The notes: generated by a model not told the origin, from the letters alone. Shown: positions 36,206 to 45,591, counted from the stretch's first letter. The stretch: 64,000 bases of DNA from an uncultured Blautia sp. (GCA_934364795.1 CAKRMK010000010.1:26866-90865); one strand, 5' to 3'. Numbers and translations are program-made.

Positions 36206-37255
36206 TTATTGGACTTTTACAGTAATCGTTTTCGATGCTTTTTTATATTTTCCATCGTAAGAAGGAGATGCTGTTACTGTAATCTTATAAGTTCCTTTCT
36301 TGCAGGCTTTTTTCAAAGTAACTCTGCCGGAGCCTGATACTGTGATGTATTTACTGGAGCCTTTTGTTACTTTGTATCTTATTGTTCCCTGTGCTCTCGC
36401 TGAAATATTAAAAGAAGCACTTCTCTTCTTCAGGGATTTGGCTTTATATTTCACAGTTTTGGATGCTTTTGTGGAAACCTTTATGGTCTGTGTTTTTGCT
36501 TTTAATTTGGGAGTATTTTTTCCTTCTTTTAACAGCTGATTACAAACAGAACAATAGGTATCTCCTGTGTAACCGCCTATTTTGTATGTAGCAGCCCGTT
36601 TATTTCTCACCACAGTACTGCCATGTCCAAGTGCAGGAATAATTTCCTGTGCTTCAAGAATTTCCCCACAATTTGAACACTTTGAGCCATCTGTAAGCCC
36701 TTCTTCTGTACAAGTTGCGTCATAGCCAGGTACTGTTTCCGGTGAATGTCCAATTACGTTGCAGACAGAATCAATTGAAAAGGCATATCTGTGAGAATTT
36801 TTCGTTCTGAAATCAGTGTAATTATAAAATTTCACATATATAGTTCCAGGATTAACCACACCGAAATCATAATATTCTTCTCCGTTTTTCTCCATATAGT
36901 ATGCCGGTGCTGCTAATTTTTTCCCAGAATTATCACATATCTCAATCATTGTCGTCGTTGAATTGAAATAAGAAAAATACTGAAAAAATGAAAATCTGTA
37001 TGTGCCGCCGTTTGGCACATTAACTGCATACCAGTCTATATCTGAAGTGCGATTTCTTTGCAGATATAAACTATAAGATCCCATTTCCCCATAACAAATA
37101 TCTCCCAGATTAAATTCTGTAGCCATCCCCTTAAATTCATTTGGTTCTGTTTCTGTAACTACGGCTGTCGCATTGGCAGTTACACCTAGTAAAATCAGCA
37201 GACATACAAATGCTGCAACCATAGCCACAATGTTCTTTTTTACTTTTGCTGTCAT
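36206..37255 (-). CDS. Secreted multidomain protein with PALGH motif
   Basis: A 349-aa protein. A signal peptide (KKNIVAMVAAFVCLLILLGVTANA) is followed by a ~110-residue pre-peptidase C-like beta domain (DIDWYAVNVPNGGTYRFSFF). Next is the Cys-pair repeat CTEEGLTDGSKCSNCGEIL ending PALGHG, a motif common in Clostridial surface proteins. A second CSVC half-repeat and a Lys-rich Ig-like C-terminal domain (KYITVSGSGRVTLKKACKKGTYKITVTAS) complete it. The promoter at 37303-37331 drives it. Role unknown; no LPXTG motif. Confidence 0.7.
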   Translation of the reverse strand: MTAKVKKNIVAMVAAFVCLLILLGVTANATAVVTETEPNEFKGMATEFNLGDICYGEMGSYSLYLQRNRTSDIDWYAVNVPNGGTYRFSFFQYFSYFNSTTTMIEICDNSGKKLAAPAYYMEKNGEEYYDFGVVNPGTIYVKFYNYTDFRTKNSHRYAFSIDSVCNVIGHSPETVPGYDATCTEEGLTDGSKCSNCGEILEAQEIIPALGHGSTVVRNKRAATYKIGGYTGDTYCSVCNQLLKEGKNTPKLKAKTQTIKVSTKASKTVKYKAKSLKKRSASFNISARAQGTIRYKVTKGSSKYITVSGSGRVTLKKACKKGTYKITVTASPSYDGKYKKASKTITVKVQ

Positions 37256-37302
37256 AAGTTTTCCTCCTCCATTTTGGAAATTTTATTTCCTTGTTACTTC
37301 TG

Positions 37303-37331
37303 ATTCTACGAGATAAGTTATAATTTGTCAA
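37303..37331 (-). promoter_or_regulatory. Promoter of the PALGH secreted-protein gene
   Basis: TTGACA, 17-bp spacer AATTATAACTTATCTCG, TAGAAT on the minus strand. Spacer and -10 flank match the orphan promoter at 30168-30196. Confidence 0.65.
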
Positions 37332-37349
37332 ACAACAAAAAAATTACGC

Positions 37350-37378
37350 TTGCACTTCCTGTCCAAATATGCTACTAT
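37350..37378 (+). promoter_or_regulatory. Promoter of the fluoride-riboswitch transcript
   Basis: TTGCAC, 17-bp spacer, TACTAT, about 18 bp before the aptamer. Confidence 0.6.
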
Positions 37379-37395
37379 AATTCCGAATAAAAACA

Positions 37396-37487
37396 AAAGG
37401 GAATGAAGTTCTCCCTGGGATAACCCGAACCGCTAATTTAGCTGATGACTTCTGTGATAACAATTATCGCAGGAAGCATCAGCTTTT
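37396..37487 (+). promoter_or_regulatory. Fluoride riboswitch (crcB motif) with terminator platform
   Basis: The segments GGGAATGAAGTTCTCCC, GAACCGC and GCTGATGACTTCTGTG occur in the order and spacing of the fluoride aptamer; compare the Thermotoga riboswitch GGGCGATGAGG...CUGCCC...GGGCUGAUGGCCUC. A small extra GGG-ATAA-CCC hairpin sits in the linker. The 3' part (GCTGATGACTTCTGTGATAA) is complementary to TTATCGCAGGAAGCATCAGC, giving a ~20-bp terminator stem plus T4 (37440-37487). Fluoride binding should sequester the 5' arm and allow read-through. Confidence 0.9.
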
Positions 37488-37514
37488 CTGCGTATAAAGG
37501 AGGAATTTATAACA

Positions 37515-38711
37515 ATGTTGACATCTCTTGCTTTTATTTTTCTTGTTGGACTTTCTCTGGCAGCAATCTGCCAGGCACTGAAGCTTCCCCGTATTATCGG
37601 AATGCTGGTAACGGGCATCTTACTGGGGCCTTATGTTTTGAATGTACTGGATTCATCCATTCTTTCTATTTCTTCAGAGCTGCGGCAGATTGCACTGATT
37701 ATCATTTTATTGAAAGCTGGTCTTTCCCTGAATCTTGCAGACCTGAAAAAAGTAGGGCGTCCGGCCGTCATGATGGCTTGCATCCCTGCTACTTTTGAAA
37801 TCCTTGCTTATTTTTTGCTGGCTCCCTATTTTCTTGGTATTACCAGACTGGAAGCAGCTGTAATGGGCTCCGTTATGGGAGCCGTTTCTCCGGCAGTGGT
37901 TGTCCCAAGAATGGTACAGTTAATGGAAGAAAACTATGGTACCTCCAAAAGTATTCCCCAAATGATTCTTGCTGGAGCATCCTGTGATGATATTTATGTA
38001 ATCGTACTGTTTTCCACATTCTCTACCATGGCGCAGGGTGGTAGTGCACATTTACAGGACTTTATCAACATTCCAGTTTCCATTGTTCTGGGAATTGCCC
38101 TTGGAAGTATAACCGGATATCTTCTGTCCCTGTTTTTTGAAACAGCTTATGCACATAGCCATATGGTTCGAAACAGTATGAAAGTTATCGTAGTACTGGG
38201 TGTTTCTTTCCTTTTAATGTCTGTTGAAACCTGGCTGAAAAATACAGTTTCCGTTTCCGGGCTTCTGGCCGTTGTAAGTATGGCTTGTGTTTTAAAACTA
38301 AAGTGTACTCCTTCTGTTTCCACCCGCCTTTCCCAGAAATTCGGAAAACTGTGGCTTGCAGCGGAAGTTCTGCTTTTCGTACTTGTAGGTGCATCTGTTG
38401 ATATCCGTTACACCCTAAAAGCCGGCCCGGCTGCAATTGCGATGATCTTCGCTGCACTTTTAATAAGAACCCTGGGAGTATCCCTTTGCATGACCGGAAC
38501 CAGCCTGAATTTAAAAGAGCGTCTTTTCTGTTCCATTGCCTATCTTCCAAAGGCGACTGTACAGGCTGCCATTGGTTCTGTTCCTATGGCTATGGGCCTT
38601 TCCTGTGGCCAGATTATACTTTCGGTAGCAGTGCTTGGGATTTTAATCACTGCACCGCTGGGGGCAATTGGAATGGATTGCAGCTATAAGAAACTTCTGG
38701 AAAAAAATTAG
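37515..38711 (+). CDS. Cation/proton antiporter (CPA family) under fluoride riboswitch
   Basis: A 398-aa membrane protein with 11-13 hydrophobic segments. Conserved features include RIIGMLVTGILLGPYVL near the N-terminus, PAVVVPRMVQLM, the AGASCDDIYVIVLFS segment carrying the family's paired acidic residues (DD), and KATVQAAIGSVPMAMG late. It has no TrkA-N domain. Because it is the only gene behind a fluoride riboswitch, its physiological job is probably fluoride tolerance, by pH or ion homeostasis or by fluoride export; the transported ion is unproven. GGAGG is 11-12 nt before the ATG. Confidence 0.85.
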   Translation: MLTSLAFIFLVGLSLAAICQALKLPRIIGMLVTGILLGPYVLNVLDSSILSISSELRQIALIIILLKAGLSLNLADLKKVGRPAVMMACIPATFEILAYFLLAPYFLGITRLEAAVMGSVMGAVSPAVVVPRMVQLMEENYGTSKSIPQMILAGASCDDIYVIVLFSTFSTMAQGGSAHLQDFINIPVSIVLGIALGSITGYLLSLFFETAYAHSHMVRNSMKVIVVLGVSFLLMSVETWLKNTVSVSGLLAVVSMACVLKLKCTPSVSTRLSQKFGKLWLAAEVLLFVLVGASVDIRYTLKAGPAAIAMIFAALLIRTLGVSLCMTGTSLNLKERLFCSIAYLPKATVQAAIGSVPMAMGLSCGQIILSVAVLGILITAPLGAIGMDCSYKKLLEKN

Positions 38712-38802
38712 AGCGTGTTTGAAAAATTTTTGCCCGACAGAATGCTTTGACAGGATGCTTTTGTATAATAAATGCTTCCAATCAAATTGTCTGTTGTACA
38801 AA

Positions 38803-38863
38803 AACTGCTGCATCATAGATTACCTCACAGTTCCTCTATAATGCAGCAGTCTTTTTATTTTTT
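38803..38863 (+). terminator. Terminator of the antiporter gene
   Basis: ACTGCTGCAT / ATGCAGCAGT stem with a CATAG/CTATA continuation, then TTTTTATTTTTT. Confidence 0.88.
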
Positions 38864-38891
38864 ATAAATTCTTTTTTCCTGAATACTTCCT

Positions 38892-39661
38892 CTACTTAAT
38901 TCCAAATTCATCCATAAGCTTCTGACAAAATTCCAGATCATCAGCAGCCTTTTTGCAATCTTCAATTCGGTCCGCATTCAGAAGTTTTTTTATCAGAAGT
39001 GCCATAGAGGCTCTTTCTTCCGCTTTTCCAGCGACTCTACCTTCTTCTCTTCCCTCGGCTCTTCCTTCAGCTCTTGCCTCTTATGTATTCTGGAACTCGA
39101 ACAGGAGTCTTCCATATCCTGGGTCGTATTTTCTATGTAATGAAGCAACTCCACCAGTTCCGGACTTACATCTTCCGGGTTAGTTCCATGAGTATTTAAG
39201 AAAATACGGGTAGCTCCATCATTTAAAGCTATCGATGGATCCTCTTTACATACCATTTGGAAAGTATACATATACTTCTTTTGACCAAACAGATCAAAAG
39301 GCGCAATCAAAATAATATAGACATCATTTATTTTGTTAAAATCCTTTTCGCCCGGTTCTAAGAGTTTTACATCAATCAGACTTTCATAATATCTGCTTCG
39401 GCGTGGAAGATTTCTCGTATTTTTTCCCTGGACCTCTGTATCATATATAATGCTATCCATATCTTCCGCCCATACATCCAGTTTGGCAAAGCGATATGCT
39501 GGTGATATACGTGTCTCCTTTTCTATCTGGGGAAGATGCTTTAAAACCACATCTTTCCCCAGTATGATTTCCAATATATCCCGCATGTTCTCCGGATCTT
39601 CCATAGCTTCAGCAAAGAGAAAACGATCCAGCAAATTCAAATCCTTTAATGGTCTCATCAA
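38892..39661 (-). pseudogene. Rpn/PD-(D/E)XK nuclease-family gene, frameshifted
   Basis: The first ~205 codons (RPLKDLNLLDRFLFAEAMEDPENMRDIL, the FAKLDVWAEDMDSIIYDTEVQ nuclease core with D..EVQ, and RIFLNTHGTNPEDVSPELVELLHYIE) match the Rpn-like transposase-derived nuclease family. After SRIHK the natural continuation EARAEGRAEGREEG...KKLLNADRIEDCKKAADDLEFCQKLMDEFGIK is in another frame and ends TAG 38894-38892. The in-frame product instead adds a 20-odd-residue Lys/Glu tail and stops at 38993. A stretch usually found between IHKR and the RAEG tract is missing, so a deletion with a frameshift near 39080 is likely. The nuclease core itself is intact. Confidence 0.7.
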
Positions 39662-39819
39662 TTGGTTCTCCTTTAATTATATAGATTTCTATATCGGAAG
39701 TAAAGAATAACTGTGCACCGTTTCTCTTGTATTTTCCTCTATAACTATTACCTTACTCATATATGCTGTAAAAGCTTATTAAACCACTACCGTAACCAAA
39801 ATGCTGACACTCCTGCTCT

Positions 39820-40857
39820 CTACCTGGCACTGGCTGCCACAGCCTCACCCAGACGGTCATAAATAGTCTTTGCATCCAGAATATGTGGAACTCCTGTTGC
39901 ATCCGCCGCTGCGCCAGCTGTTACCAAAATATATTCCCGGTCATATATCTGTGCAAAACTTGCCAGACAATGGCCAGCTTCGGAAGTATATCCTGTTTTT
40001 CCTCCAAGAATCTTACCACCTGTTACTGTGGTATCCGACATATTTTTAAACATGGTACTATAGTAAGTGATTCCATCTGGATGGACATTTGTCCCTGGTG
40101 TAGAATGAAAGTGACTTTCAATCACATCTCTGAATGTATCATTATGTAATGCATATTTCAGCAACAATGCAATATCATACGCCGTGCTGTAGTGATCCGG
40201 ATCATGAAGTCCTGTACAATTTTTAAAATTTGTATTCTTCATTCCAATTGATTTTGCTTTCTGATTCATTTTTTCCACAAAAGCATCTTCTGAACCAGCT
40301 ACTTCATCCGCCAGTGCCAGACAGCATTCCGCTCCTGATGGCAAAATAACGCCATAAACCAGATCCCTGATCCGCACTGATTCCCCGGCCTGGAATCCAG
40401 CCTGTGTTGCATCCTGCCCATTCAGGGCATAAAAAATATCCTGACTTAATGTAATTTCCCGGTCCAGATCAGAAAAAGCTTCCAATGCTACAATAGCTGT
40501 CATTATTTTTGTCATAGATGCAGGATAAATCTGTTCTTTTCCATTCAGATCCCCAATTACATTTCCACTTTTTACATCCATCAGGATCACATTGGAACTG
40601 TTCACGCCTGTTACATCCACATTTTTCACTGGTGGTTTATCAAATCCCCCAAACATGCCAGACACTCCCGCTTTTAATCCCCTGTTCCAGCAAAAAGCAC
40701 CTGCAAGTAAAACCAGGATTACCATCTCTATCAATATACTGACCAGAATTCTTCTTCGCTGTTTTCTTTTACGCAGCTGCCGCCTTCTGTTATTTATGTG
40801 ATTATTATTTATACGATTATTATTTATACGATTATTATTTATACGATTATTATTCAT
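39820..40857 (-). CDS. D-alanyl-D-alanine carboxypeptidase (S11 family)
   Basis: A 345-aa penicillin-binding serine peptidase that trims peptidoglycan stem peptides. Motifs are SxxK in PASMTKIM, the second-motif region LPSGAECCLAL (SGA rather than the common SGN) and KTG in LGGKTGYTSEAGH. One membrane helix (VSILIEMVILVLLAGAFCW, about 38-57) anchors it with the enzyme outside. The short cytoplasmic N-terminus is a run of RINNN repeats followed by a very basic RRRQLRKRKQRRR. The catalytic domain has no visible defect. Confidence 0.87.
   Translation of the reverse strand: MNNNRINNNRINNNRINNNHINNRRRQLRKRKQRRRILVSILIEMVILVLLAGAFCWNRGLKAGVSGMFGGFDKPPVKNVDVTGVNSSNVILMDVKSGNVIGDLNGKEQIYPASMTKIMTAIVALEAFSDLDREITLSQDIFYALNGQDATQAGFQAGESVRIRDLVYGVILPSGAECCLALADEVAGSEDAFVEKMNQKAKSIGMKNTNFKNCTGLHDPDHYSTAYDIALLLKYALHNDTFRDVIESHFHSTPGTNVHPDGITYYSTMFKNMSDTTVTGGKILGGKTGYTSEAGHCLASFAQIYDREYILVTAGAAADATGVPHILDAKTIYDRLGEAVAASAR
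40801..40855 (-). repeat. 15-bp tandem repeats at the start of the carboxypeptidase gene
   Basis: A 15-bp unit (AATAATCGTATAAAT on the minus strand) is repeated three to four times right after the start codon and encodes NNNRI copies. Slippage by whole units would change the cytoplasmic tail length and keep the frame. Confidence 0.85.
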
Positions 40858-41076
40858 TGCATTTAACCGCTCCTTTTCTTTAAAAGTGTAATATCAACTT
40901 TTAATTTTGTCCTTCCCTGTATAATAATATGATATCAGGGACAAAAGGTCAAAGCCTGTTCATTTTGAATCCTAATATTATAATATATTGTATTACACCA
41001 ATCTGTAATTTCTCTGTAAAACAACGAAGCAGGCTCGTTTTCGAACCTGCTTCTGATGTATGCCTGTATATACTTC

Positions 41077-44000
41077 TTATTTTAATTTCACAATTTTTAC
41101 TTTTGTTCCCTGTCCTTTTTTCTTCAATAGCTTCTTATATGTTTTCAGTTTTGACTTGGGCACATAGATTTTCGCTTTGGCATAAATTCCTTTAAAAACA
41201 TTTGCCTTTACCGTTTTCAACTTTGTGGTTTTCAATGTAATGACCGATAATTTTTTGCAGTTTTTAAAGGCATTTCCACCAATAGACGCAACTTTTGTTC
41301 CTACGGTAATCTTCTTTAAAGACTTACAGCCTTCAAATGCTGATGTCCCTATAGACGTCACATTATTTCCAACCACAATCTGTGTAATCTTTCCATTATT
41401 TCGCAGAGCCTTCGCTGCCACAGAAGTGATCTTGTATGTGATTCCCTTATATTTTACCGTATTTCCAATAGAAATCTTTGTGGTTTTTTTATCCCTGGTT
41501 CCCACATAAGCCACCGTTTTATTTCCGGTAACTTTATATTTTCCTTTTCCAGAATTAAAAACAGTACCTTTTTTCAAAGGAGAAGGTTCTGGACTTGGCG
41601 TTACCGTCTGGGTTGGCTCCGGTTTTGGTGTTACAGTAGGCTTCGGCTTGGCAGCTCCCTGGGTCGGCACCGGGCTTGGAGGAATTATAGTTGGCTTTGG
41701 TGTAGGTACCTTATCAATCAGTTTATAAGGTATGCCCTCTTTTACTACATAGTTATACCCGGCGGTACCATACCAGCACTTAATCAACATTTTTCCGGAC
41801 TTTTTCTCATATCCGCTACTGTTGTATACATAGCCAAACGCATATTTTCCCACTGACTTCACGCTTTTAGGTATGGTAATTTCTGAAATAGACACACAAT
41901 TAAGGAAAGCGCTTTCTTCAATAGCGGTTAGCGAAGCTGGTAAAGAAACTTCTTCCAGGCATTGCAGATCCGAAAAGCAAAAACTTGTAATTGCGGTACA
42001 TCCTTCGTGAATCACCAGTTTTCTAACTTTCGCAGAATCCCCTACCAGGTTTCCAACCATAATATTGTTAAGAGCGCCTTGACAATCCAGTTCAACAGTT
42101 CTTCCATCAAAAGCCCAGTATACCGGACTACCATTAGATGTAAAAACTCCCCCGGCGCTCTTCCAGTTTTCATAAGAAGAATCTTTTTTCATAAGAGACA
42201 ACTTACAGCTTCCTGTTCCGCTTGGTGCACTGATCCGAATTAAATATTTCTGTCCCTTTTTCAGATATGGACCACTGCCATAATTAAAACTGCCCTGTTT
42301 TTCTCCAGTCTGTGTAACAAGATCCATGTAGTTAAAGCCATCCATCTCTATCTTATAAAAACCGCTTACTGCAGGCGTAAACGTATAAATAGAATCAGCT
42401 GTAAGATTTTCCGGATTATTGACAACCGTTACAGTTTCTCCCAGTGGAAATTCCTGATCTGGCTCGCCAAAAGAAACGTCGTAGCTTATTTGGTTCGTGC
42501 CTTGAATAATCAGATAATATTCCACATTCGTTCCGCCTTCCCATTTTCCACCTATATTCGCTTCACTGGAGAAATCGAATTTCTTTACAATGTAAGGATA
42601 ATTCTTTTTGTAAAGAAGAGCCTTTCCAGATCCGGAAATATTTTTTAAGGACAGTTTATAATAGCCATTGTGAGACGGCTTTATTCTGTAAAATCCAAAG
42701 GAATCCGCACTGGAACCAGCATTTTCCCTCTGATAGGAAACATTTCCCAGCTCTTTTCCATTTCCTCCATCAGCAAAGCTGACTATATAAATGTCATCCG
42801 TCAGAGTAACTCCCTTGTATCTTATGGTTCTGGTGTATTTTCCTGGGATCCATCCACCGTTTAAATCTGTGGAAATTGTATTTGTTATGTTCAAAAAAGT
42901 AGGAGCCATATACTCTGACTTACCATTGTTATAAGTAACTTTTACACGGCCTTCATCCGAACAATCTTCCCAGGTACCTGTAGGCCAGACATTGCCCGAC
43001 CTCTCCTTAATAAACCAATGGGGCTCATTCGGTGCATATTCAAGCTTCACCGGCTTAGCCTCCTGGGCACTATGCAAAGTAAAGTCAAAAGAAACAGTCA
43101 TCTGATCATATCCATCATCCAGCTGGCATCGATAAGATTTCGGCATATTTTCACTATAAGTTACCTGATACGTGGGATCTGTACCTTCCAGTGTAACCCA
43201 CGCTTCAGACTCACGCTGACTCCAGGTATAGCTAATAGGTTTCTTGCTGGAAGCATCAACCTGTAAAGTAACAGTATCTCCCGGCCATATGTCCATGTCA
43301 TTATTCAGAGTCGTCCGCACCTTCATTCCCGCAGTAATAAACAGCATAATATTCTCAGTAACCGTTTCGTTTCCATCAGACACAGTACAACAATACCGCG
43401 CCCTGTTTTCATCCTCCGGATCAAATTCCGGCAATGGCTCTGTAACATACGTGGAACTGTTCGCTCTTTCAATATCAGAATAAGAATACGTACCATTCTT
43501 ATAATAATATTTCTTCCACTGATACGTCAGCCTGTCATTACCTAAAGAACTCTCCGCCTTAACTGATAAAACAGCCGATTCCCCGATAACGCCATCCACT
43601 TCATCCGAATCCACATACAAAGTACTTTCCTGCATACTGGTCTCTGACAGGAACACATCCATATCTGAACTACTGTCCTCACCGTCAAATCCCTCTTCTG
43701 GTACTTCCTCCGGCATTTCCGCCGTTACTTCCTCTGAACTCTCCGGCACACCATCCTGCATATTCTCTGACTTCTCCGGCAGCTCTGATGCCTCTTCGCC
43801 CTCCTTATCTGGCGTTTTCTCTTTTTCCCGCACTTCCTCCTGTGACTTCTCCGGCAACTCTGGTATCTCTTCACGCTCTTTATCCGGTGTTTCCGTCTCT
43901 CCTTCCCACACTTCCAGTGCGGACTCCGGCAACTCATCACCGTCTTTATCTAATGCCTTATCCTGCGCTTCCGCTCCTCCTTCCCACATTTTTCCCGACG

Positions 44001-44151
44001 CCTCCGATACCCCCGGTATCTCTTCCGCTCTTTCCCCGGAATAAAAGCCGTCATCCATCTCCTGCGCTCCAGCCGTCACCGGCATACCAGATCCTGTCAC
44101 TGCCATCGCCACAACAATTGCCAGGACTTTCATGAACCTTAAATTCTGCAT
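41077..44151 (-). CDS. BspA-like leucine-rich-repeat surface protein
   Basis: A 1024-aa exported protein. Order: signal peptide (RFMKVLAIVVAMAVTGSGM); a Glu/Pro/Asp-rich region with imperfect repeats (DKEGEE..ELPEKS, about 45-160); two Ig-like modules (AESSLGNDRLTYQWKKYYY and SSKKPISYTWSQRE); and two PPC-like beta domains (SFGFYRIKPSHNGYYKLSL, YTFTPAVSGFYKIEMDG). LRR_5 repeats (TAITSFCFSDLQCLEEVSLPASL) follow, then a Pro/Thr linker (PKPTVTPKPEPT) and a second LRR_5 block (SIGTSAFEGCKSLKKITVG). No sortase motif is seen. ATG 44151 follows GGGAGGGGTGTAGC. Probable adhesin; target unknown. Confidence 0.82.
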   Translation of the reverse strand: MQNLRFMKVLAIVVAMAVTGSGMPVTAGAQEMDDGFYSGERAEEIPGVSEASGKMWEGGAEAQDKALDKDGDELPESALEVWEGETETPDKEREEIPELPEKSQEEVREKEKTPDKEGEEASELPEKSENMQDGVPESSEEVTAEMPEEVPEEGFDGEDSSSDMDVFLSETSMQESTLYVDSDEVDGVIGESAVLSVKAESSLGNDRLTYQWKKYYYKNGTYSYSDIERANSSTYVTEPLPEFDPEDENRARYCCTVSDGNETVTENIMLFITAGMKVRTTLNNDMDIWPGDTVTLQVDASSKKPISYTWSQRESEAWVTLEGTDPTYQVTYSENMPKSYRCQLDDGYDQMTVSFDFTLHSAQEAKPVKLEYAPNEPHWFIKERSGNVWPTGTWEDCSDEGRVKVTYNNGKSEYMAPTFLNITNTISTDLNGGWIPGKYTRTIRYKGVTLTDDIYIVSFADGGNGKELGNVSYQRENAGSSADSFGFYRIKPSHNGYYKLSLKNISGSGKALLYKKNYPYIVKKFDFSSEANIGGKWEGGTNVEYYLIIQGTNQISYDVSFGEPDQEFPLGETVTVVNNPENLTADSIYTFTPAVSGFYKIEMDGFNYMDLVTQTGEKQGSFNYGSGPYLKKGQKYLIRISAPSGTGSCKLSLMKKDSSYENWKSAGGVFTSNGSPVYWAFDGRTVELDCQGALNNIMVGNLVGDSAKVRKLVIHEGCTAITSFCFSDLQCLEEVSLPASLTAIEESAFLNCVSISEITIPKSVKSVGKYAFGYVYNSSGYEKKSGKMLIKCWYGTAGYNYVVKEGIPYKLIDKVPTPKPTIIPPSPVPTQGAAKPKPTVTPKPEPTQTVTPSPEPSPLKKGTVFNSGKGKYKVTGNKTVAYVGTRDKKTTKISIGNTVKYKGITYKITSVAAKALRNNGKITQIVVGNNVTSIGTSAFEGCKSLKKITVGTKVASIGGNAFKNCKKLSVITLKTTKLKTVKANVFKGIYAKAKIYVPKSKLKTYKKLLKKKGQGTKVKIVKLK

Positions 44152-44359
44152 GCTACACCCCTCCCTTTGAGGCAAAGCCTCATTTCACAACACAACAAAA
44201 AGTAACCAGCCACCCTCATCCTGTAGCTATTTTCATTTTATTTTATCCCACTCCCCCTGTCAACCACTCTCTTCACCATTCACCCAAAATCTCCCCCCAA
44301 ACCTCTCCACATTCCACCACCAGCGCAGCGAAGCGTCCGCGTCCCTCTCCCCCAAACGC

Positions 44360-44394
44360 AAAAAGAGCACCCACCTCACGGCAGATGCTCTTTT
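44360..44394 (-). terminator. Terminator after rplA
   Basis: AAAAGAGCATC pairs with GGTGCTCTTTT in the minus transcript, followed by T and G. It ends the ribosomal protein operon after rplA. Confidence 0.85.
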
Positions 44395-44405
44395 CATCTC
44401 ATCTA

Positions 44406-45098
44406 TTAAGCTAATTTGACTGGGTTGATCTTCACACCAGGTCCCATTGTCGGCGCAATAACAACGCTCTTTAAATACTGTCCCTTAAGTGTGCTAGGTC
44501 TAGCCTTTGCAATAGCTCCAATCAGCGTCTGGAAGTTGTCGCTTAACTGCTCTTCAGTAAAGGAAGCTTTACCGATCGGCACATGGATAATGTTTGATTT
44601 GTCAAGACGATACTCAATCTTACCAGCTTTGATATCATTAACAGCTTTAGTAACATCCATAGTTACTGTACCAGCCTTCGGGTTTGGCATTAAACCTTTC
44701 GGTCCAAGTACACGACCAAGACGTCCAACAACACCCATCATATCTGGAGTTGCAACAACAACGTCGAAGTCAAGCCATCCTTCATTCTGGATCTTCGGAA
44801 TAAGGTCCTCAGCGCCTACGAAATCAGCACCTGCAGCCTTAGCTTCCTCAGCTTTTGCGTCCTTAGCGAATACAAGAACACGAACAGTTTTACCTGTACC
44901 GTGTGGCAGAACTACTGCACCACGGATCTGCTGATCTGCATGACGTCCATCGCAGCCTGTGCGGATATGAACTTCGATAGTCTCGTCAAATTTAGCTACA
45001 GCAGCTTTTTTAACTAAGCTGATAGCTTCATTAGTATCGTATAATGTTGCGCGGTCTACTGCCTTAGCAGCTTCCACGTATTTCTTTCCTCGTTTCAT
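44406..45098 (-). CDS. rplA: Ribosomal protein L1 (uL1)
   Basis: A 230-aa large-subunit protein that binds 23S rRNA at the L1 stalk and can repress its own operon m[18 protein letters not shown] at the start, [16 protein letters not shown] and the C-terminal [15 protein letters not shown] region are conserved. It is the last gene of the operon here; rplJ and rplL do not follow. Confidence 0.97.
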   Translation of the reverse strand: MKRGKKYVEAAKAVDRATLYDTNEAISLVKKAAVAKFDETIEVHIRTGCDGRHADQQIRGAVVLPHGTGKTVRVLVFAKDAKAEEAKAAGADFVGAEDLIPKIQNEGWLDFDVVVATPDMMGVVGRLGRVLGPKGLMPNPKAGTVTMDVTKAVNDIKAGKIEYRLDKSNIIHVPIGKASFTEEQLSDNFQTLIGAIAKARPSTLKGQYLKSVVIAPTMGPGVKINPVKLA

Positions 45099-45108
45099 TT
45101 CTATAACC

Positions 45109-45142
45109 TCCTGTGGTATTTGCGGGGAAAAGCCCTCCCACT
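45109..45142 (-). promoter_or_regulatory. Leader hairpin before rplA, twin of the rplK leader
   Basis: The minus strand reads GTGGGAGGG-ctttt-CCCCGC then AATACCACAGGAGGT. Same layout as 45592-45629. Candidate L1-binding or coupling element. Confidence 0.5.
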
Positions 45143-45154
45143 TACTATTTGTGA

Positions 45155-45580
45155 TTAATCAACTACTTCAATTCCCATACTTCTTGCAGTACCAGCAATC
45201 ATGCTTGCTGCTGCTTCGATGGATGCTGCATTTAAGTCTTTCATCTTAAGCTGAGCGATTTCCTCAACCTGAGCTTTTGTAACTTTAGCAACTTTTGTTT
45301 TGTTCGGTACGCCGGAACCGGATTTGATGTTTGCAGCTTTCTTAAGAAGAACTGCAGCCGGCGGAGTTTTGGTTATGAAGCTGAAACTTCTATCTGCATA
45401 AACAGTGATAACTACAGGAATGATCATGCCATCCTGATCTGCTGTTCTTGCATTGAACTCTTTTGTAAACTGAACGATATTTACACCGTGCTGTCCAAGA
45501 GCCGGACCTACAGGTGGTGCTGGAGTTGCTTTACCAGCGGGAATCTGTAATTTGATATATCCTGTTACTTTCTTTGCCAT
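45155..45580 (-). CDS. rplK: Ribosomal protein L11 (uL11)
   Basis: A 141-aa protein of the GTPase-associated centre. [34 protein letters not shown] and the C-terminal [15 protein letters not shown] are canonical. ATG 45580 follows AGGAGGTGCCGAAA; an ATG 9 nt upstream is too close to that site. Confidence 0.97.
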   Translation of the reverse strand: MAKKVTGYIKLQIPAGKATPAPPVGPALGQHGVNIVQFTKEFNARTADQDGMIIPVVITVYADRSFSFITKTPPAAVLLKKAANIKSGSGVPNKTKVAKVTKAQVEEIAQLKMKDLNAASIEAAASMIAGTARSMGIEVVD

Positions 45581-45591
45581 TTTCGGCACCT

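Noticed and set aside
38953..39183. Plus-strand Ser/Phe/Pro-rich ORF opposite the Rpn gene
   Set aside because: Antisense of the RAEG-repeat tract; low-complexity artefact.
40797..40858. Possible CRISPR array from the regularly spaced repeat
   Set aside because: Units are 15 bp, contiguous and in frame with the carboxypeptidase N-terminus; no spacers and no cas genes.
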